Source: Otis tarda
Lineage: Eukaryota > Chordata > Aves > Otidiformes > Otididae
Assembly: GCA_026413225.1 (NCBI GenBank)
Contig: CM048552.1
Coordinates: forward strand, 188,824,053 to 188,888,052
Reading direction: 5' to 3'
Length of the DNA: 64,000 bases
Shown: positions 11,601 to 24,054 of the stretch, one piece after another
Position numbering within the stretch: position 1 is the first letter of the stretch
How the letters are laid out: each line of letters starts with the position of its first letter
Program-made: the position numbers and the translations under genes
The notes under the pieces: model-generated
What the model saw: the letters and a program-made list of their open reading frames with translations, nothing else
Database searches by the model: none
What the model was told of the DNA's origin: nothing

Positions 11601-14600
11601 GCATAACCGGTAACTTAGGATGAACTTCCTCCGCACTGCTGGCTGTCAATGCCTGTCATTGACACAAGTACCCCAGTGTGACTGAGATAGGAAAATACCA
11701 TATCTGCTTCCAGTGGCCTAGCCAAACCCTGCAATCTCATCTCTGATCTACACTGTTTGCAAAGGTAGAACTAAATCCGGATCTGCAAAGCCCCTTGTCC
11801 CCTTCTGACACAAGTGTAGATGAAAGGAAGTTACATGGAGAAAGCTTACAACAAAGGCAAATCACGAAGATTATCTTTTGTTTCAGAGATGATCAGTTAT
11901 TTATAGCACAGATACACACTGTAGAAAAGTTCTGGATTACTGAATGAAAGTCTGATATGATAGAAGTTCTTTCTTCTTGCTATATAATGTGAAAGAGCAC
12001 ATTTCAAGACTCATGTGCCTGGACTGATTCCCAGACCCTGGGAGAACTGTAAAATAATGGCTTCCTGCACTTTGCTGTTAAATTTTTTATGCAGAGATTG
12101 TGTAAGATGCAGAAAACACTATATTGTCCCACCTTGGGCAGTCTGTAACTACTGCAGTAGGGAAAGAGACAATGAAACTAAGTGCGTTCCTCTGGTGATA
12201 ATGGTGTTGGATTCAGCTTCCAGAACCTGATTAGACTGATCTCTTCCTTTCCTGTGGAAATCTCTGTGTTCTGGATAACGTCGTGCCCAGGGCTGCAGAC
12301 CAACTCTGCCTCCTCTTTCTTCCTGCACATGAATGCCCCAGTTCTCCCCCAAAAGAGCAGCTTCACTACTTCCAATTCAGAACTGAAATGCTTCTCCAGA
12401 CTAGTTCAATGAAGGAAGCTCTAAATCTCAGGAACAGAAATAGCACTTAAAATAGAGGGAAACAATCTTCTACGGATATATTTGATGCTAGAGCCTGTGA
12501 TCTGTCTAGCAGTTGTCTTGTAACCCTCACAGCAGGGAAATTTTTAAAGATAAATTCAAGAGAAAATAATACTGTGTTTGAGACAGTGTCTTCAGAATTG
12601 ATAATCATTTTCCTAGTGTGAGATTTGCTTCACATGAAAGTTGTTTCCCTCTCTTCTGTTCTCAGAAGGTCACTTGTATGAAGCTAGGCTTTCTGGTGAT
12701 CACACGCACCAGCTGCACTCTGTCACAGGGCTTCTCATGAAGAAAATTTCTGACATTTTTACCTTTGCAGCAACCAGCTGTGATACGACTTATGGCTTCA
12801 TGTTTGGCATGGACTAAAAGCACAAAAGCTATTGTCTACACTGTATTTTGCTTTACTGAAAAGACTCCTTCTAGAAAATAGAGAATATATTGTGTATAGT
12901 CCCAAACATGAATGGAAGATTTGCATCAGTCACTAGAGGTTTAAGCAAGTTTTAAAAAACAATTTTTTTTTAATGCAAAATATTTTTTCTTATAGACATT
13001 GGAGAAATTTGTGCTATATTAATTTATCTAGCTGAACTTCATGGGAAAAAAATAATCAAACCACCCAGAGGTGATGGCTTTTTATTCCTGCGAAGGAGAT
13101 TTCTTAAGGACAGGAACGCTGCAGACTGTTCTGAGTCTCTAGTACGATGATGAAAATAATTATCCGTTACAAAGGCAGTGCTGTGCAGGCACACAGCAGG
13201 GAGAGATAATTTTGTGCAATGCTCCTATTTGCACTAGCAGGTAAATTTTGGACCATGACTGTACAGAGGCAAACAAATGCCAGTGGCTCAGAATACCTTT
13301 GCTGCCAATTATCCTTAATGACTTAAATGGTCTATATTTTTGTCTCTAGTGTCTTGAATTATGGCTGTCCAATGCTTTCCTCTTTGTGCAGATACACAAA
13401 CTAATTTTGCTGTAGTTCCCTTCGGTGCAGACCCATGTAGGTCTGGTTTGGTTATGACGCCTTAGGAATAGCTTTGTAAAAAGGCTTTTTTTTTTAAAAT
13501 CACAAACAGAAGAGGTGAGTTGCTCCAAGGTAGATACCCTGGCTTCTCTCTGAAACACAGATAGGACCACTTTAGAAGCTCTTATCTATTATCTCCTGTC
13601 TTTGGATCTTGTCTCCTCTGATGGTCCTTTTCTCCAAGACATGACCTCCTTTGTGACCTAGTAAAACTCTCCATAAATCAGAGATGTAGCGAAGCATTTG
13701 AAACTACTGCAAACCAACTCTTAAGATGGAAAAGCACACATTCAATCAAAAGAAACTGAACAGTTAGATCTAGCTGTGATAAACCATCACAAGGCAGTTT
13801 TCAGATACAGTCTGTGTAAATACCCCTGACCTACAGAACAAAGGCAGTGTTAGTGATAGTAACATGTGGCTGAAATCCAACACTGTCAAGTTTTTTTTTC
13901 TCCTTATTCTCCCCAGCACTGATTAGTCAGTGTGCATTCCTGTACAATCTACTTGGAAGATTTAAATTACACAGTGTTTGCTAAACTGACACTTGGCCAA
14001 AGAAGTACTTAACGGAACTAATACAAGGACTAGTGATCAAATGACAGTCTTGAAAAAGTGTCATTATCTATTTGATGAGTGACAATTTAAGCCTCAGTTT
14101 GCTGCTGGTCCCTTTTGAAGAACTGAGGGTCCAGAAACAGAGTTCATAACTTGACCATATCCTAAAGACCTGTTAATTAATTGTTCATGTAGGCATGGGA
14201 TTGTTAAATATCACTCCCCTTCAAGTTAAGTGCAAAAAAAGGCTTCATTCCTTTGATCCAAGGAAGTGTGTGACTCACAGAGAAAGATAATGTTGCAATT
14301 ACATGGAGATAAGGAAAGTTCACCAGTGCAGACTCCATGTAATGTGTAGGAATCTTTACTGGAAATAAACATTTTGATCCTGAAGAAAAGATTGGCTATG
14401 GGTGGCAAATGTGACATTGAAAGTCTGTAATACTGCCCTTTGTTATGTCTTCAAGAACAAAGAAAGGATTATTTTATGATCAGTCAAGAAGTAAGAAGAA
14501 TCTGTAATTCCCCACCCTCCCTCTTGGTGATTAGTGCCTGCCTTTGGGCAGCTGACCTCCAATCATAGGATATTGCTGTATGTATGGAAGGAAGGAATCT

Positions 14601-15080
14601 TCCTCTGTAAACACCAGCCATTCAAATGTTTTCTGGCCTAAAATCACACGCAACACTGGAACTAAGCCAGAGCAGACACAGTTGGGTCGTGATAGCAGGA
14701 ACAAAACCTGGCTGTTCTATAAGCAGTACCCTCCCTTCTGAGTTGCTGTTAAAATTAAAACTGGAGTTGTGGTTAATAGGCTTTTTGGTAGCCTGCCTGT
14801 CATTTCAAAATAGCAATTAGGAGTCTTGGAAAAACATTTGCCAAGTTAGAGATAATACCCTGGCCAAATTCCAGCTACTTCCCTTTTTGTTTGGAGGTGC
14901 AACACAGTGAGCTGGGAGAAGAGGTAGAGAAGAGCTCCAATTAAAATCAGCATAAATCTTTCTTAAGGCCCTACAAATGCTGCAATAAAAACTTTGCAGT
15001 GTGAGGAGACTCTTGTATCTGGAGTACTACTTCAGTGCCCTCCTTTATCTCAGTTGCTGAAATTTGCCATTGCTCTGATC
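8670..15080. other. Non-coding DNA, no gene recognised
   Basis: Open frames stay near or below 100 codons, and none shows a domain, signal peptide or conserved motif. Base composition is AT-rich and even, with poly-T and poly-A runs of 8-9 bases. I see no interspersed repeat that I can name. Confidence 0.55.
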
Positions 15081-16290
15081 CTCGTGGCTGACCAGTTTGG
15101 TGCTTTCTGTGACGGGGTTACAGCATCGGTGGACAAGGGATGAGCAACAGACATCATCTACTTGGAGCTGTGCAAAGCATTTGACACTGTCCCACATGAC
15201 ATCCTTGTCTCTAAAATGGAGAGACATGGATTTGTCGGACAGACCACTTGGTGGATAAGGAATTGGCTGGATGGCTGCACTCAGAGAGTGGTGGTCAACG
15301 GCTCAATGTCCAAGTGGAGATGGGTGACAAGTGGCATTCCTCAGGGGCCAGTATTGGGACCAGCCCTGTTCAACATCTTTGTTGGTGACATGGAGAATGA
15401 GATAGAGTGCACCCTCAGCAAGTTCGCCGATGACACCAAGCTGTGTGGTGTGGTTGACACGCCAAAGGGAAGGGATGCCATCCAGAGGGACCTTGACAGG
15501 GAGAGGTGGGCCCATGAGAACCTCATGAAGTTCAACCAGGCCAAATGCAAGGTCCTGCACATGGGTTGGGGCAATCCCAGGCACAAATATAGGCTGAGTG
15601 GAGAATGGATCGAGAGCAGCCCTGAGGAAAAGTATTGGGAGTGCTGGTGGATGAGAAGCTCAACATGAGCTGGCAATGTGTTTGCAGCCCAGAAAGACAA
15701 ATGCATCCTGGGTTGCATCAAAGAAGTGTGGCCAGCACATGGAGAGAAGTGACTCTGCCCCTCTACTCTGATCTCATGAGGCCCCACCTGGAGTACTGTG
15801 TTCAGATCTGGAGCCCCCAACATAAGGACATGGAACTGTTGGAGCAAGTCCAGAGGAGGGCCACGAAGATGATGAGAGGGCTGGAGCACCTCTCCTATGA
15901 GGACAGGCTGAGAGAGTTGGGATTACTCAGCTTGGAGAACAGGCTCTATGGAGACCTTATAGAGGTCTTCCAATATCTAAAGGGGGCTTATAGGAAAGAA
16001 GGGAGAAATTCTTTAGCAGGGCCTGTTCTGATAGGACGAGGGGTAATGATTTTAAACTAAAAGATGGTAGATTTACATTAGATGTAAGGAAGACATTTTT
16101 TACAATGAGGGATGGTGGAACACTGGAACAGGTTGCCCAGAGAGGTGGTGGATGCCCCATCCCTGGAAACTTTCAAGGCCAAGTTGGATGGGGCTCTGAG
16201 CAACCTGATCTGGTTGGAGATGTCCCTGCTTCTTGCAGGGGGAGTTGTCCCTTCCAATCAAAACCATTCTGTGATTGTATGATTCTATTA
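15081..16290 (+). mobile_element. CR1 LINE, 5'-truncated, with RT C-terminal half and 3' end
   Basis: CR1 is the dominant non-LTR retrotransposon of birds and reptiles. This copy begins inside the reverse-transcriptase region of ORF2 and runs through the rest of ORF2 to the 3' untranslated end, including CTGGAACAGGTTGCCCAGAG near 16120 and a terminal TGATTGTATGATTCTATTA that matches the ATTCTATG-type CR1 end repeat. The GTTGGACTAGATGA-like segment normally found before GTCCCTTCC is missing, so a small internal deletion near 16245 is likely. The ORF2 frame is broken in several places and the element is dead. No target-site duplication is evident, as usual for CR1. The left edge is placed where the encoded protein first looks like CR1 (GTGGCTGACCAGTTTGG); it could start some tens of bases earlier. 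Confidence 0.93.
15084..16060 (+). pseudogene. CR1 ORF2 reverse transcriptase remnant
   Basis: This was the C-terminal part of the CR1 polymerase that copied the element RNA at its insertion site. An in-frame TGA at 15141-15143 interrupts it early. After that, 15144-15631 reads through [10 protein letters not shown] (first catalytic Asp near 15183), [11 protein letters not shown] (near 15330) and KFADDTKL (the FADD box near 15423, with both catalytic Asp residues kept). A one-base loss near 15632 moves the frame, which continues from 15635 as [13 protein letters not shown] second pair of frameshifts near 15680 and 15725 cancels out, so SVAS and RPHLEYC return in frame. The last codons before the stop at 16058-16060 are again out of frame. 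The endonuclease domain and ORF1 are absent. The catalytic residues survive only by chance in a non-functional fossil. Confidence 0.88.
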
Positions 16291-18763
16291 TGCAGCAGTG
16301 CAGCGCCACTTTTTAAGAGTATGATCTCAGGCGAGCCCTACTTACTCTGAGGCCATGAGTTCAAAACATAGAGAGATACATCCCTCTGCTGGTCATGTTT
16401 ATGAAACAGTGTCCTCTTCAGCAAAACAGTTGAAAAAATAAACAAGTGGTCTTCTCCTGTGTTTGGCCCTGCAGAGTTCAGGTAAATAATCAGCATTTTG
16501 CTTTTGCATCTTAATTTAGATGCTCCCAAGTGCCTCTGGAAGGATTTACCTTTCTCTAGTAGCTTTCTAAGGAACCAGGCTTCTGCACGTTAGCTATTGC
16601 AGTTGAATGCCTCAAGCTATTGTAGCTGGATGCCTCAGGTAGGTAGTGTAAGCACCATCCTATAGCTCCTAAATACTTTAGCTGTCAGTCAGCATCATCA
16701 GATATTTCAGGAACATATAAATATCATAGAACAATTTTATTGGTTTGCATCATTATTTGCACACGTAAGGTGAACATCAAGTTTACCTCAGAAACATAAT
16801 CCTCTGCTCAAGCAAGCAATCACATCACAGGTGTGTTAGGAAGGACTAGATCCACATTTTAGTCAGACGTTAAATATGAATATTTTCTTGAATGACAGTT
16901 ATTCTCACTCTGAGGGAAAAGAGTGGAGAGAGACAAAAGGTGTTTGCAAACAAGAAGATGATTAAGATATCAATGAGTCTGCAGACCACTGAATCATTTT
17001 GGCATATTTTGTCAGTAGAATAATTTGCATTGCTGTTCATGTAGGAAGGGTATAGATGATCTAGCGGTTTATCAGCTATCAGGATTCACTGTATTTCTCC
17101 ATACTCAATGCACATTTTAATTTTTTGTTGTTGTTGTCAGTTTCATAAAGGTTTTATCTGTCTATACTGGCTGGGCATTTTGATATAGAGTAAGGATTTA
17201 AATTTTTATGAGCGCTCAAGACATTTATTGCTAAACATTTTGTGGCAAAGATGAGTTTATGGTATGCTTCTGCAATTTATATTATGGCTCACAGATGGAA
17301 GAAGTATTCAGGCAATACGACAGAATCAGACTCCTCATTTGATGTATATTATCCAGATAGTCCTATGTCCCAATAACCTCCTGCTATCCAGGCTGTTTAA
17401 TTTATGATAATTGCTTCACAAATTAAAGCACTATCCTAAGCTAGCATAATTGTTTATCATTTATATTCTTTTTGCATTTACTGCAATATCATCTAGGGGT
17501 TCTGACAAGGGAAAAATGCGCTGCTGTTTTACTGTGTTACACCTACAATTTGGGATTTGTTTCATTATGCTATATCCAGGAAAAGTATTATCCCTGCTGC
17601 TTTTATAAAGCTATTTCTCATCTCAATGTCACTCCCAGTTCTCAGGTTCCTAAAAAGATTGAACTGCAGTTCTGCTAGATTGTTGTTGGTTTTCTTCCGC
17701 ACAGGTTGCTTCAGTCCATGAACCCCAGTTCTTTAAAGTAATCACATTAAAAATCATGTTCCCACTTTATTTTGTCACTACTACATTGATCTTGTTCTTT
17801 TGTGTCTGTTTATTGACAGCTGTAGGGTTTCCCATCTTTGGCACTTTATAATCACATCTACTGTTTGCTTTTGTTTTACACACTGAATAATAATTTGTTT
17901 CATGTTTTAAAATAATACCTGATTTAAAATGAGGAGACTAATATGATCTCAGTAAAAATGCATGTCCTCAGAAGGCAAATGGAAGTAATTTACTATCTGT
18001 TATCAAAGATTACATTCATTCCTAACATGCAGAATAAAATTTTAATGTTGAAAAGATTTAGGTGCATGCTTTATATGTTATTTGTAATCTTTTGGATAAA
18101 GATCCAAATGTGCAGTTTGCTAGAATGTAGCTTTACTTATATTTCTTTAAAACACACAATATAGAAATTTGTATGTCCATCTTTAAAAAAATATACTGAA
18201 ATTTCATTTTCGGGAACTCTTTTTGGTTAATGAAAGCAAAAAGGCATCACAGAACAAGACAAGGCAGTATTAAAAATAAATAAAGATTGCATATGACAAG
18301 AACAACGCTGAAAACTGAATTTGCAAATCAACTAGCACATACTATCACACTTCACTAAAGCACATCAAGACTACTCTGTGCCTTTGTTCTTTTTACGTCT
18401 TGGGAAGAATATAAAAAGAAAGCAGAGATCAGATTTAATTATCGGCTTTTTATGTTAGAACTGATTAGCATTTGCACATTTCCACATAGATTCTGTTTTG
18501 TAACAGAAACGTTTGAATAGAAACATCATAGAGATCGAAGTGCCTTTAAACAAGTCTAAATGAAAACAAAATTGTAATTGTCTTTCTTCTGGTTTAAGCT
18601 GTTGACAGTAATAGGCTTGAAAATTGTTATTGAATATTCAAATTATTAAAGGACATCTATGTTGTTATTAATTTGGAACTTAACACTTCAAAAATACTAC
18701 TGAGTAGTAATTGTGGGATGAATTATGAGAGCTTTCAAATAATTTTATTTCTCAATAGGGAAG
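16291..18763. other. AT-rich non-coding DNA
   Basis: Apart from a 23-bp tandem pair at 16592-16637, I see only AT-rich sequence with stops in every frame. No repeat family, exon or RNA gene is recognised. Confidence 0.55.
16592..16637 (+). repeat. 23-bp tandem duplication, two copies
   Basis: AGCTATTGCAGTTGAATGCC-TCA is followed immediately by AGCTATTGTAGCTGGATGCC-TCA. The copies agree at 20 of 23 positions and all three differences are transitions, so the duplication is not very recent. Confidence 0.9.
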
Positions 18764-19325
18764 AAGTAGTCCTGAATTCCCTGTAGAGCTTGTCCAGGAG
18801 CTGCAGTTGAGGGACTGCTTTACCTGGAGCCAAGGGGCAACAAAGCAGGCAGGACAAAGACCCTCGGACAGGGGCCATGTCTCATGGTGCTGCAGGTCCC
18901 ATGGTCTTCTGCAAGTGGAGCAGAGTAGGTCTGGGGATTGCAACCAAGAGCAGCCAATGGTCTTAATTGCCAGACAAGTCCATGGTGATGAAATAGGTCC
19001 AAGGCCAAGCCAGGAAGGGAAGTCAGCAGGTCAGCATGGGACAAGACTGGGTGCAGGCATCCCTACAATGGAGCTCAGACAAGGGCCGTGGGCTGGGACT
19101 GAGCCCAAACGTAGCTTCTGAGCCCTAGAGAGGCCCCAGTGAGGCTTCTCCTGGGTCTTCCATATCTCTTTCCCAGCAGCTGGACCTAGAGGTACAGCCA
19201 CACTGCGCCAGAGCTAGTTGTAAGGACCCACCAGCCAAAGCTGGAGGAGGGAAGAAGCTGCAGAACCTGTTGGTGTACTCAGGGCCCTGACAGAACTCTC
19301 CTCAGCCCCACTAAATGGCTTGTGT
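18764..19325. repeat. Unidentified GC-rich block, possible old interspersed repeat
   Basis: Composition changes sharply from AT-rich flanks to a block rich in words such as CCAAGGCCAAGCCAGGAAGG, GTCAGCAGGTCAGCATGGG and CCAGCAGCTGGACC. The texture resembles GC-rich avian interspersed repeats, but I cannot assign a family, orientation or exact ends. Open frames of about 104 (plus) and 74 (minus) codons exist because stops are rarer in GC-rich sequence; neither resembles a known protein. An untranslated exon of a non-coding RNA is an alternative. Confidence 0.35.
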
Positions 19326-22300
19326 GCTTGTGTGAAATTTCTGAAATATCTGTAAAAAGGAACAGATGGGATCTCCTGTACTACTTAGTCTTACATCCTG
19401 GTATCACAAGTAGTATTTAAGCTATTTGTAAAAGGGATTCAATCCCCTTTTGTATATCAGAATCAAGCTCAGTCTCAGTAGGACACTACTTGTTCCTACT
19501 TTTCATAACAGAAGAAATACAAGTGCTCTTGAGTCCAGGTGCTGAGCTGGTACAATTTACAAATAAATTCCACAAAAGTGATGAAGTTACATTCTCAGCT
19601 GAAGACAGTTCTATTCTTCGTATTTTTCATGGTGTGTTGTAGACGTAAGTTCTTGTAAAAAAATCAGGAGGTGAAATCGGGCATGTCCATCTTCTTGATT
19701 TTTTTGGAAGAGACTGATCTGGTTCTATAGTGACGTATCTATCTAGGTGAGGGTCCAGTGATAAGAACAGCTGAGGATCTCAAAAGAAAGCCAGTGCCTT
19801 CCTTTACCTAAGGTTAGGAGTACCTTTTAGTGCTGCACAGTAGTCAGTTAAGGTATCTCCCTGAACAAAAATGTTTTTGTGAATCCTGTGATCAGCTCTT
19901 CTGAGCAAATAGTAAAATATGATATATAGGGGCAATGAATTGGTCTGTGGTGGGTGAATTGCATGTGACTTGGCATTAATTCATGCAGAAGGTGTTCAGC
20001 ATCAAAGGCTGGAGGAGAAGTTTCTGCATTCATCTGTTACTGATCTACCAGAAGTAGATGTCACAATGCTGGGTCAAAATCACCTTATCTTCAAGTTTAT
20101 CAATTAATAGAAAATTCTTATTAAATCATTCTTGTTTTGAATGGCAATCTCTATCTTTCACTGATTTAATACCATTTGATTTCAGGAAGTAGCTTCATGT
20201 TGAATATCAACATAATTTTTCAAACATTAATAGGGACAAGCATGAACTCCTAAACCTTTAATATCTATCTAGGCAGTATCTTTCAGAATTGAAATGTTTG
20301 ATCCCCTGAGGCTTCATTCTATCTGCAAATCCAAATCCTGCTAATTGTGTCTGGGGATACATACTCCTAATGTAGTGGCAACTCCACAGCATTACTGATT
20401 AGAGAAGTCATTATCTCGTGCATATACTTCATGGCCTGTGAATGTGCATTAATGCTTTGGGCAATGATAGCAGCCTTGTTTTCATCCCAGGAGCAGCTTT
20501 TCTTATATGAATATTTATGCTTGGGGTTCAATTCTATCTTAATTCCAGATGCAGAATCCTAATCTGTGGATATAGAGACTTCAGTGATGACATGTTACCA
20601 TAGTAAAATACGGGAACAGTTTCATTAAGGAAATAGTTATAAGGGTCAAGATTTTCTAGCATGAATCATAATTTTATGAACACCTTTTTAGATGTTTTAT
20701 ATCAGGTTTATCCAAAGGGGCTTGATTTTCAAAGGAAAGGGAGAAAGATTGCTGAAGTTCTCTTGAAAGAAGTATTTGAAAACCTTGGCAGACTTGTAAA
20801 TATGAGAAGTAAAAGGGAAAACATGTTAAAACTGCCTAGGCAAATGTCTCAACAGTCAATACCTCCCTTTTTCCTTACAATTGCTTCTACTATCATACTA
20901 AATTTAAATCAGAATCACATCAAAATGAGTCTAAATACAAACAGAATAAAATGTTTACTGTTAGATGAATATTGCAGTAGACACATGTTTTAAAAACTGC
21001 CTTCTAAAATTAAGAAAAGTTCATTTTCATTTAAACATAGTCTGAGAAATCTGGAAAGGTAACAGCATGAAAATGGAACATCAACAGATCTCTGTACTTT
21101 CCGGATTAGCAATATACCTTTAACGATTAGTCCCACAGAATTCGGGATTTTCAGCATTATTGGCTGCTGGGCATATTTTCTCACATTATCTTTTGTGGGT
21201 CCCAGTTACGCTTTCTACTTCTATCAAATATTTTCATTAATATTTAGGAATACTCAGCTTCGTCTGCCACCCAGCTCTACTCTGACTATTAAAATGCTTC
21301 CCAGAATTATCCTGCTTTATTATTCTTCTAGTCAAGCCATACATTACTGTTTGCTCTCTGCATGTATTCCTAAGGAGCCCTCTCCTACAGGGCTTAAATC
21401 TCTCATCCACGAAGTCTCAAAACTTTAGATTGTACTACAGTTGAATATTAGAAGGGTTTTTTTTTTTGGCACACTGCTGTAATTTAGGCCAGCTTTCAAA
21501 ACACAGTAATTCTCTCATCTTTTGCTGTATCATGTGTTATTTATTTGATGGCCTTTTCTCTCCTCACTATACACCACCAGAACAAGATGATGTCTTAGCT
21601 GAACTGTGTTTTATTACAGCATTGGGCAACAGCCCTTGCCATCATAAGTGGTGTATAAAAGCATCCATTATTAAAATGAAAAAAAATTTCAGGGTGACAT
21701 TTCCTGCACTGAACAAAGACACAAAGCTTTTGTCAGTGCTGCAAGTAAAGCAGACCTGTGTGCGTAAGTGTATAGACACTTTAGCTAAGTACTCTGTCAT
21801 GATGATTTCTCAGAGAAGTTATGTAAACCTCTCCTGCAACACTGTCCTTTTGGCACTTCTTTGTGTGTATGCATAGGAGCCACTGTGAGGCAAAAATTTA
21901 GCCCCCTTTGAAGATTACGTTACTCTCTCACAGTTCCCAGTGAATAGGAAAAGCTAATTTTCCTTAACAAACATTTTTGCTTCTAGCCAACTCTTTCATT
22001 TTCTTCTTTGAAACATCTTTGAAGAAGTGTTTTGAGGTATTTTCACATCAATATAATTTCTCCCATGTGTTACAAATTTCCAAAGAAGCACACTGTATAA
22101 ATCAAAACAAATTTAAAAAGGTTCACATGCCTCTGTTCTTTCATGTAGCCTATGGTCATTCAACAATTTTTACAAAGCTCAAAGTATTTTACAATAAGAA
22201 TCTTGCCACATAAACAATTGCCTTTTTTTTTTTCCCCAAACTCTATAAGTCTCTGTACTTGTTTTACTGTGTCTTTTCATGGAGATATGTAACTGTAACA

Positions 22301-24000
22301 CTGTAAGCCAATATGTCTGAAAAGTAGAGGAGAGGTGTATTGCCAGGTACAGTGTAGTCTTCGAATAGAAAAGTGGGGTAGATCACCTTTGATGTTCCCT
22401 CCAGTTTGATTTTTCTAAAATTTTGCCAAGTTAGACATAATGCTTATAATTTTTTACATCAAAGTGTTTTGTTCTATTGTATTTTGCATAAATCTCCATC
22501 CAGCTTCACTTAGATAATCATACTCTTGAATGAAAAAACTTAGATGTTTTGCTTACTGTAATTAAAAAATCAAATTATTACTGCATTAGGATTACATCCA
22601 CACAAAATTCTAACACACATCTATACGACAGAATTGAGAAGAGACAACCTGAAGGCTTGAAAGTAGACTTCCTTCCTGCAGTGGTCAAATTCACTCACAA
22701 TTCATCCCAAAATTAACATGCACAAAAGCACTTGCTTATCAAAGTCCACTGTTGTTAAACTCTAAAGCCATGAAAAAAACTGTGCTGACATGACTTTCTG
22801 TGGATAAAGCTCCTGAAAAGTCTAGAGCTGCTCATGTTTCTGAGCACTTTGGTCTCTCTCCTGAAATTACTTAGGAACGTGAGAAGTCTACTTTTGGTCA
22901 TGCTTAGAAATGGCATACCCTTCATGGAGATGAGCAGCTCAGCATCTATCTGGGACCATAATCCACAACTGGTAGGATCCTTCAGTTGAAATTTAAATAT
23001 TTTTCTTCTGCCAATGTCTTCAAATATCTACAAAATGTCTACAAATAAGCTATTCGTCTCAATTTTGGAGCACAAGTCATCTCATCCAAAAACAAATTTG
23101 CGAAAGATGGTGAGCACCCTAGAAATTTTCTGTTTCTTCCTCCTTAGTATAAAAGAAGCCTCAGCTGATCAATTCAGATGTGGGAATGCCACTCTAGCCT
23201 TTACCTCTACCTGTGGAGAACTTCAGATTTCTTGTGTTTTATAGGCCAGGCTCCATGCAGAATTGAGTGGCAATGCTGCTTCCAACACCCCCACCCCACC
23301 CTAATGAACACACTCCTCTGCTTAGTTAGTAAAGCATTCACTCAGGATGTGTGAAAACTTGTTTCAGTGCTCTACAATATGCCTCTCTCCAGTGAGTGCC
23401 CATGTCACCAGGCTGTGGAATATGCTGTAATATCACTTTGAGGTTTTGTGTCAATTATTACAGTGGCAGGGGTGCTCCTCTTTTAAAACTTCCATGATAC
23501 GTAGAAATAAAATAAAAAAAAAAGAAAACCTCCATATTTGTTGAGTTAACAGGTGAGATGAACAAGAAAATAGGCTCTAGGCCATTGTTAGGAGGGAAGA
23601 ATCCTGAGCTCTCAGACTTCAAGGGTTTCTTGTTACATGAATAGTCAAAAAGCCCTTCAACTGGAACTAGAAACCATAACTTCCTTTCCCCCATCAGTGC
23701 CCTAAGGATTAGGAGTAATCTTTTAACCAAATTCTTTCTCCCACTGTAGCCCCATAAAATCTTCACCAATGGAGAAGGCTCTGACTCTGTATTCCAGCCA
23801 GGCTGGAGCCACCTGATGGGCTGAACTCTTCCACAAGACAAGAGATATGCACTTTAATAGTATTCAGTGAAAGAAGGCATTAAACTGAGGTCCCCTTTGA
23901 GTGGTGAGTGGTTGAAAGGAGAATCATGGGCTGTTCTACTTCTGAGAGAAAAGTAAAAAACACCTTCAGAGTTTCTAGGCTGAATCCCAGAAAGAAGGAG

Positions 24001-24054
24001 AAATGTCTTTAAACCACTGAAAAAAAAAAAAAAAGTAGAGGTTTAAAGACATTT
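24001..24054. repeat. Perfect 15-bp inverted repeat with A-rich loop
   Basis: AAATGTCTTTAAACC (24001-24015) and GGTTTAAAGACATTT (24040-24054) are exact reverse complements around a 24-base loop that is mostly A. Pairing stops abruptly on both sides. It could form an RNA or DNA hairpin, be the remnant of a template-switch event, or be the end of a small inverted-repeat element. The stem is shorter than a typical microRNA precursor. Confidence 0.93.

Noticed and set aside
15303-15889. Minus-strand frames of 93 and 182 codons
   Set aside because: They are shadows of the plus-strand CR1 reverse transcriptase.
21466-21876. 136-codon plus frame as a possible gene
   Set aside because: No motif, domain or splice context; a single frame of this length is expected by chance in 64 kb.
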